DNA of 64,000 bases from Simiduia curdlanivorans. Lineage in GTDB: Bacteria > Pseudomonadota > Gammaproteobacteria > Pseudomonadales > Cellvibrionaceae. Position numbers and translations under genes: made by a program. The stretch covers positions 1,986,501 through 2,050,500 of the forward strand of contig NZ_JAUFQG010000004.1 of NCBI RefSeq assembly GCF_030409605.1. The letters run 5' to 3'. The notes below the pieces were generated by a model. That model was not told the origin of the DNA. It ran no database searches and saw only the letters and a list, made by a program, of their open reading frames with translations. This document shows, piece by piece, positions 61,791-64,000 of this stretch (position 1 is the first letter of the stretch; each line of letters starts with the position of its first letter).

Positions 61791-63207
61791 GCCAAAAATT
61801 TATCAAATTCCAGAGATGCGTCGGATTCGTAGAATTCATTTTATCGGTGTTGGTGGCGCCGGTATGAGTGGAATTGCTGAAGTTCTATTGAATATGGGCT
61901 ATGAAATTTCGGGTTCGGATATACGTGCATCCACTACGACTAAGCATCTGGAAGGCAAGGGCATAAAGGTCTTTATTGGTCATTCTGCCAGTAATGTTGA
62001 GGGTGTTGATGTTGTTGTCAACTCCACTGCCGTGAAAGCCGACAACCCAGAATTGCAGGCGGCGAAGCAGAATCGAATTCCGGTGGTTCGTCGAGCCGAA
62101 ATGTTGGGTGAATTGATGCGCTACCGGCACGGTATCGCCATAGCAGGTACCCACGGAAAAACCACCACCACAAGTTTGATGGCATCGGTGTTGGCGGCGG
62201 ATGGCTTAGATCCAACATTTGTTATTGGCGGTCTGTTAAATAGCGCGGGTAGTAACGCAAAGTTGGGCGAGAGCCGTTACTTTGTGGCCGAGGCTGATGA
62301 AAGTGATGCGACGTTTTTACATTTGCAGCCCATGGTCTCGGTGGTTACAAACATCGATGCGGATCATATGGACACCTATGGCGGTGATTTTTCCGTACTC
62401 AAGAAAACGTTTGTCGAGTTTCTACACAATCTGCCGTTTTATGGTGTTGCGGTTGTGTGCGGTGATGACCCAGTGGTGTGTGAATTGTTGCCGCAAATCT
62501 CACGCGCTGTTATCACCTACGGTCTGGGCGAGCAATGCGATGTGCGCGCCATAAATATTCGTCAAGAAAAAATGACTACGTCATTCGATGTTGTTCGCGC
62601 GGGCCAGGCTGTCAACCTTCCGGTGACAGTTAACATGCCAGGTGAGCACAATGTGTTAAATGCATTGGCAGTTATCGCAGTAGCCACCGATGAAGGCGTG
62701 AGCGATGGCGCCATACAGGAAGGTCTAGCTGGCTTTCAAGGTGTGGGTCGACGTTTTCAAGTGATCGGCGATGTGCCCGTGGGCGAAGGCGGTAGTGCAA
62801 TGTTGGTGGATGATTACGGTCACCATCCACGGGAAGTCGCAGCAACGATCAAGGCGGTGCGAAGTGGTTGGCCGGATCGTCGCTTGGTAATGATTTATCA
62901 ACCGCACCGTTACAGTAGAACGCGAGATCTTTATGAAGATTTCGTCGATGTGTTGAGTGGTGTGGATTCGTTAATTTTACTGGATGTTTATTCTGCTGGT
63001 GAAGACCCTATTGCTGGCGCGGATGGCCGAAGCTTGAGTAGAAGCATTCGCACTCGCGGTGTTGTCGACCCTGTATTTGTAGACCAGATCGACGGCGTTG
63101 CCGAGGCGCTAAAGCATATTATTAAGCCTAATGACATTGTAATTACCCAAGGTGCGGGAAATGTGGGTCAATTGTCGGCAGAGCTCTCTGTGCTGAAATG
63201 GTCTTGA
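61783..63207 (+). CDS. murC: UDP-MurNAc:L-alanine ligase MurC
   Basis: 474 residues, GTG start with GGAGG six bases upstream. HFIGVGGAGMSGIAEVL and ATP loop GTHGKTTT at 122-129. It adds L-Ala to UDP-MurNAc. murB, which often lies between murC and ddlB elsewhere, is not here; ddlB starts 9 bp later. Confidence 0.97.
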   Translation: MIKPKIYQIPEMRRIRRIHFIGVGGAGMSGIAEVLLNMGYEISGSDIRASTTTKHLEGKGIKVFIGHSASNVEGVDVVVNSTAVKADNPELQAAKQNRIPVVRRAEMLGELMRYRHGIAIAGTHGKTTTTSLMASVLAADGLDPTFVIGGLLNSAGSNAKLGESRYFVAEADESDATFLHLQPMVSVVTNIDADHMDTYGGDFSVLKKTFVEFLHNLPFYGVAVVCGDDPVVCELLPQISRAVITYGLGEQCDVRAINIRQEKMTTSFDVVRAGQAVNLPVTVNMPGEHNVLNALAVIAVATDEGVSDGAIQEGLAGFQGVGRRFQVIGDVPVGEGGSAMLVDDYGHHPREVAATIKAVRSGWPDRRLVMIYQPHRYSRTRDLYEDFVDVLSGVDSLILLDVYSAGEDPIAGADGRSLSRSIRTRGVVDPVFVDQIDGVAEALKHIIKPNDIVITQGAGNVGQLSAELSVLKWS

Positions 63208-63216
63208 GGTAATTTG

Positions 63217-64000
63217 ATGAAGCACAACGAAGGTTTTACATTTGACGCAGCGACCTTAGCACAGTTAGGTAAGGTGGGTGTTCTCCTTGGCGGTAGTTCA
63301 GCAGAGCGCGCTGTTAGTTTGAAGTCGGGTAATGCGATTTTAACGGGCTTGAAGGCTCTAGGCGTGAATGTAGTTGCGATTGATACGCAAGACAATGCGG
63401 TAGAGAAGATTCAAAAATCCGGTATTGATCGAGCTTTTATCGCGTTGCACGGACCGGGTGGCGAAGACGGACGGATGCAAGCACTACTGGAATTTCTGGG
63501 TGTTCCCTATACAGGCAGCGGCGTTCAAGCATCAGCAATCGCTATGGATAAGTGGCGCACGAAACAAATTTGGCGCGGTGAGAATTTACCGACGCCTGAA
63601 TATGTGGTGCTAACACCGGAGGCAGATCTTGCTCAGGTTTTGCACTCTTTAGGCGGGAGAGTCATGGTTAAACCGAGCCATGAAGGCTCGAGTATCGGTA
63701 TGTCTAAGGTGCAAAACCTAGCCGAATTTGAAGTGGCGGTAAAAAAGGCACGAGCTTTGGATTCCAGTGTATTGGTTGAGCGCCTTATCGAAGGTGCTGA
63801 ATATACGGTCGCCATTTTGGTCGACGAAGTGCTGCCGCCTATTCGCTTGGAGGCAGCAAATACTTTTTATGATTACGATGCAAAGTACATATCTAATGAG
63901 ACGCGATACATCTGCCCGTGTGAACTGCCACCGGAAAAGGAGTCCGAGCTTAAAGCCTTGGCGCTAGCAGGTTTTAAAGCTGTCGGCTGTAAAGGTTGGG
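63217..64000 (+). CDS. ddlB: D-alanine:D-alanine ligase B, N-terminal part (cut by window end)
   Basis: The frame starts at ATG 63217 after TTGAGGTAATTTG and runs open to the window edge, giving 261 codons. KVGVLLGGSSAERAVSLKSG, ALHGPGGEDGRMQ, GSGVQASAIAMDK and VMVKPSHEGSSIGM are the ATP-grasp Ddl signatures. It makes D-Ala-D-Ala for MurF. The second half is outside the window. Confidence 0.95.
   Translation, partial: MKHNEGFTFDAATLAQLGKVGVLLGGSSAERAVSLKSGNAILTGLKALGVNVVAIDTQDNAVEKIQKSGIDRAFIALHGPGGEDGRMQALLEFLGVPYTGSGVQASAIAMDKWRTKQIWRGENLPTPEYVVLTPEADLAQVLHSLGGRVMVKPSHEGSSIGMSKVQNLAEFEVAVKKARALDSSVLVERLIEGAEYTVAILVDEVLPPIRLEAANTFYDYDAKYISNETRYICPCELPPEKESELKALALAGFKAVGCKGW

Overview
The window is chromosomal DNA of a gammaproteobacterium. 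The gene content and order resemble the pseudomonad/Cellvibrionales type: rpoN with the PTS-Ntr genes, lptBAC-kdsCD, the murA-hisG-hisD run, petABC next to sspAB, and a complete start of the division and cell wall (dcw) cluster preceded by rnpB. From memory, most of the window follows the order of the block around PA4403-PA4477 of Pseudomonas aeruginosa. The species cannot be fixed from sequence alone; an aerobic, probably marine Cellvibrionales-like bacterium is my best guess. I see no tRNA, rRNA, CRISPR array, prophage or transposase gene.

Layout. 0-5 kb: end of an AsmA-like yhdP gene, a 271-bp repeat, an AhpC/TSA-like gene, a lipoprotein MsrB, a TRIC-type channel gene and yjgA. 4-11 kb, minus strand: ptsO-rapZ-ptsN-hpf-rpoN and lptB-lptA-lptC-kdsC-kdsD. 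11-15.7 kb, plus strand: mlaC, ibaG, murA, hisG, hisD; mlaF, mlaE, mlaD and mlaB are absent from their usual places. 15.7-24.6 kb: an algW/degS protease, zapG, an alpha/beta hydrolase, zapE, rplM-rpsI, petA and a fused cytochrome b-c1 gene, sspA, sspB. 24.7-42 kb: a patchwork that separates sspB from dolP: cvfB, cysK, a YIP1 protein, ilvI-ilvH-ilvC, a DUF4124 protein, clpB, rluD-pgeF, bamD, an M48 peptidase with lemA, and a thiolase. 42-46 kb: dolP, diaA, yraN, lpoA, and divergent rsmI. 46.4-49.8 kb: a LOG-family gene and a TonB-dependent receptor placed between rsmI and rnpB. 49.9-64 kb: rnpB, then mraZ-rsmH-ftsL-ftsI-murE-murF-mraY-murD-ftsW-murG-murC-ddlB, with ddlB cut by the window end.

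Most genes build or look after the envelope: LPS core sugar and export (kds, lpt), peptidoglycan precursors and septal synthesis (mur, fts, lpoA), outer membrane assembly and stress (bamD, dolP, algW, mlaC, yhdP). The rest are respiration (bc1 complex), translation and hibernation (rplM, rpsI, hpf, rsmH, rsmI, rluD), proteostasis (clpB, sspB) and branched-chain amino acid synthesis.

The most unusual items are the one-gene cytochrome b-c1 fusion; two 271-bp, about 96% identical, transposase-free elements with long terminal inverted repeats bounded by CTAG; two heptamer tandem arrays; the orphan mlaC; and a four-fold, exactly 10-bp-spaced GTGG operator array at the dcw promoter. The two 271-bp elements and both heptamer arrays all lie between convergent gene ends. 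No wholly new multi-gene system could be supported.
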